Shown here piece after piece: positions 62,232-64,000 of a stretch of 64,000 bases of DNA. Positions within the stretch are counted from its first letter, which is position 1; the number at the start of each line of letters is the position of its first letter. The translations under genes were made by a program, and so were the position numbers. The notes beneath the pieces are model-generated. The model saw only the letters and a program-made list of their open reading frames with translations, was not told the origin of the DNA and made no database searches. The DNA is from Bordetella parapertussis. Its GTDB lineage: Bacteria > Pseudomonadota > Gammaproteobacteria > Burkholderiales > Burkholderiaceae_B. The stretch spans positions 18,322 to 82,321 of the forward strand of contig CAMDNZ010000009.1 in the NCBI GenBank assembly GCA_945903445.1. The letters run 5' to 3'.

Positions 62232-63257
62232 ATGAACAGGCTTCCCGAGATTCATGTGCTGGCAACGGGCGGCACGATAGCGGGTGTGGCCGATCCCGAA
62301 GCGGCAGTTCGATATTCTGCAGCAGCGTTGAACGCCGATGCATTGATTGCCGCAGTGCCCGGATTGGATCGCTTGGCGCGTATTCAAACCGAACAAATCG
62401 CCAGCGTCGGTAGCCAGAACATGAGCCACACCATCTGGCTGGCATTGGCGGCGCGTGTTCGCGCGCTGATGGCCAACGATAAGGTCGACGGCGTGGTGAT
62501 CACCCACGGCACCGACACGCTCGAAGAAACGGCTTATTTTCTGAGCCTGGCGTTGGGGCGCGAAAAGCCCGTCGTGCTGGTTGGCGCAATGCGGCCTGCC
62601 GATGCCTTGAGTGCAGACGGCCCCGGCAATTTGGCGCGTGCCGTCGCGTTGGCTGGCGATCCGCGTGCGGCGGCGTACGGCCCCCTGGTCGTCATGAACG
62701 ACACGATTCACCGGGCGCGCGACCTGCAAAAGATGGCGGCGTCGGGCATTGTGGCGTTTGCATCGCCCAATGGCGGTCCGGCAGGCGCCATGCACGGGGT
62801 ACGCGCTCATTTTTTCGGTCCGCCACCTGCCGACCTTCATAGCGCCGAATCCGACGCCGATCCGCCGTATCCCGCATTTCCGATCCACGACGCCGTGACC
62901 GCCGAGCAACTGCCTGCGGTGGCCATCGTCTATGCCCACGTCGGAATGTCGGCCGATATGATCGATGCCATGGCCGCCACACATGTCGGCTTGGTGCTGG
63001 CAGGCGTCGGCGAGGGCAACGCGAGCGATCCCGCATGGACGGCATTGCGCCGGGCCGCCGATCGAGGCGTGGCTGTCGTGCGGTCGAGCCGCTGCGGCAG
63101 CGGCGCGGTCATCGCTCAAGGCGAGATCGACGACAGAGGCTGGGGAACCATCGCCGCAAACGATCTGAATCCCCAGAAGGCAAGGGTGCTGCTGATGCTG
63201 GCACTGCATGTCGGCGCGACGGTGGCGGCGTTGCAGAATATTTTCGACCGGTACTGA
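62232..63257 (+). CDS. L-asparaginase (type II family)
   Basis: 341 residues. Both catalytic Thr are clear: VLATGGTIAGVAD (GGT, Thr15) and VITHGTDTLEETAYFL. It hydrolyses asparagine to aspartate and ammonia. No signal peptide is visible, although type II enzymes are usually periplasmic, so this one is probably cytosolic. It starts 3 nt after the parB stop and should be cotranscribed with parAB, though no functional link is known. Confidence 0.93.
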   Translation: MNRLPEIHVLATGGTIAGVADPEAAVRYSAAALNADALIAAVPGLDRLARIQTEQIASVGSQNMSHTIWLALAARVRALMANDKVDGVVITHGTDTLEETAYFLSLALGREKPVVLVGAMRPADALSADGPGNLARAVALAGDPRAAAYGPLVVMNDTIHRARDLQKMAASGIVAFASPNGGPAGAMHGVRAHFFGPPPADLHSAESDADPPYPAFPIHDAVTAEQLPAVAIVYAHVGMSADMIDAMAATHVGLVLAGVGEGNASDPAWTALRRAADRGVAVVRSSRCGSGAVIAQGEIDDRGWGTIAANDLNPQKARVLLMLALHVGATVAALQNIFDRY

Positions 63258-63331
63258 CACTTTTTTTGTGTTTCTCCCTATTTCCTGTTTGACACGTCCC
63301 AATTAATTCCCCATAATCCTCAGTTCTTCGC

Positions 63332-63418
63332 GGAGGGGTGCCCGAGTGGTTAAAGGGGGCAGACTGTAAATCTGTTGACCTTGCGTCTACGTTGGTTCGA
63401 ATCCAACCTCCTCCACCA
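63332..63418 (+). tRNA. tRNA-Tyr (anticodon GTA)
   Basis: 87 nt, class II with a long variable arm. Acceptor GGAGGGG/CTCCTCC, anticodon stem CAGA/TCTG around CTGTAAA (anticodon GTA), T-arm GGTTCGAATCC, encoded CCA. First tRNA of the Tyr-Gly-Thr-tuf locus. Confidence 0.97.
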
Positions 63419-63599
63419 GAAGATTCAAGCCTACTTGCCATCTGGTCGTGCGCTCGGCGCCACCAGATGTTTGTTTGTAAGCTTGCAGTGTTGTTATCAG
63501 TTTTAGTGCAGATCTTGCGGTGTCACCTACCAATGGCATCGTTTGGCAACTAGTACCAAGTCGTTCATGCCGAAAGCTTGGACGGGTGTAGGAATCGAT

Positions 63600-63673
63600 G
63601 CGGGTGTAGCTCAATGGTAGAGCAGAAGCCTTCCAAGCTTACGACGAGGGTTCGATTCCCTTCACCCGCTCCA
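63600..63673 (+). tRNA. tRNA-Gly (anticodon TCC)
   Basis: 74 nt. Acceptor GCGGGTG/CACCCGC, D-arm TAGCTCAATGGTAGAGC, anticodon loop CTTCCAA (TCC), encoded CCA. It lies 181 nt after tRNA-Tyr. Confidence 0.97.
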
Positions 63674-63722
63674 CCGAACACCACCCAGTACTAAGCGCCT
63701 GCTGTATTAATTCCGTATAAAT

Positions 63723-63797
<75 letters not shown>

Positions 63798-63852
63798 TCG
63801 AATTTACCGTCGTCTTCTAGTTAGAAATGTCGACACAAGTCAGGAGTCAGCC

Positions 63853-64000
63853 ATGGCAAAAGGCAAGTTTGAGCGTACCAAGCCGCACGTGAACGTGGGT
63901 ACGATTGGTCACGTTGACCACGGCAAAACGACGTTGACGGCGGCGATCACGACGGTGTTGGCGAAGAAGAACGGTGGCGAAGCCAAGGGCTACGACCAGA
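63853..64000 (+). CDS. tuf: Elongation factor Tu (5' part, cut by the window end)
   Basis: The first 49 codons of EF-Tu: MAKGKFERTKPHVNVGTIGH, then VDHGKTTLTAAI (GTP P-loop G-H-V-D-H-G-K-T). AGGAG precedes the ATG by 7 nt. It delivers aminoacyl-tRNA to the ribosome. The tRNA Tyr-Gly-Thr-tuf order is typical of proteobacteria. Confidence 0.97.
   Translation, partial: MAKGKFERTKPHVNVGTIGHVDHGKTTLTAAITTVLAKKNGGEAKGYDQ

Overview
The window looks like a chromosomal origin-proximal segment of a betaproteobacterium of the order Burkholderiales, most probably family Alcaligenaceae (a Bordetella/Achromobacter relative). This rests on the DnaA N-terminus, the clusters gyrB-dnaN-dnaA / rpmH-rnpA-yidD-yidC, mnmG-rsmG-parA-parB and ispB / rplU-rpmA-obgE-proB, and the tRNA Tyr-Gly-Thr-tuf locus at the right end. 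The species cannot be named from the sequence alone. Base composition is GC-rich almost throughout. The exceptions are an AT-richer patch at about 20.7-23.2 kb and the gene-free parts of 52.1-57.6 kb.

Left part (0-20.7 kb): a TPR exported protein, glycogen phosphorylase, queC, PEP carboxylase followed by a small FxLYD-type exported protein with an apparent ATT start, a bacterial heme oxygenase, and a two-gene NHEJ operon (ku-ligD). After these come an orphan soluble protein with its own terminator, tRNA-Pro, ispB, the rplU-rpmA-obgE-proB block, a receiver-less OmpR-type DNA-binding protein, a chemoreceptor and a VOC-fold protein.

Middle (20.7-31.8 kb): an AT-richer accessory patch with a 43-codon ORF, an MFS exporter and a class I methyltransferase. 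It is followed by argG, a DUF1624-like membrane acyltransferase, a porin, a YncE-like lipoprotein, an Old Yellow Enzyme homologue lacking the usual active-site His, and a CsoR/RcnR-family repressor with an overlapping MFS exporter and a G-tract operator.

Replication and ribosome core (31.8-39.8 kb): gyrB, dnaN and dnaA on the minus strand diverge from rpmH, rnpA, yidD and yidC on the plus strand. Between yidC and mnmE sits a 6-kb block: aldehyde dehydrogenase, a double SnoaL protein, DUF805, a Tat-exported FAD oxidoreductase and catalase. After mnmE there is the decayed tail of an AlbA_2/Schlafen-type ATPase gene, a PQQ membrane dehydrogenase, and a divergent pirin/LysR pair.

Origin-like region (52.1-57.65 kb): two gene-free stretches flank an aminotransferase, an AbrB-family membrane protein and a cold-shock gene. 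The first (1.1 kb) carries two near-identical modules, each a DnaA box, a box-like repeat and an AT-rich tract, about 706 bp apart. The second (1.65 kb) carries two more DnaA boxes and five parS palindromes just upstream of mnmG. Downstream lie rsmG, parA, parB (with a histone-like N-terminal extension and a strong internal start) and an asparaginase. Together these form a compact replication-segregation centre: DnaA/DnaN/GyrB, candidate oriC, parS cluster and ParAB.
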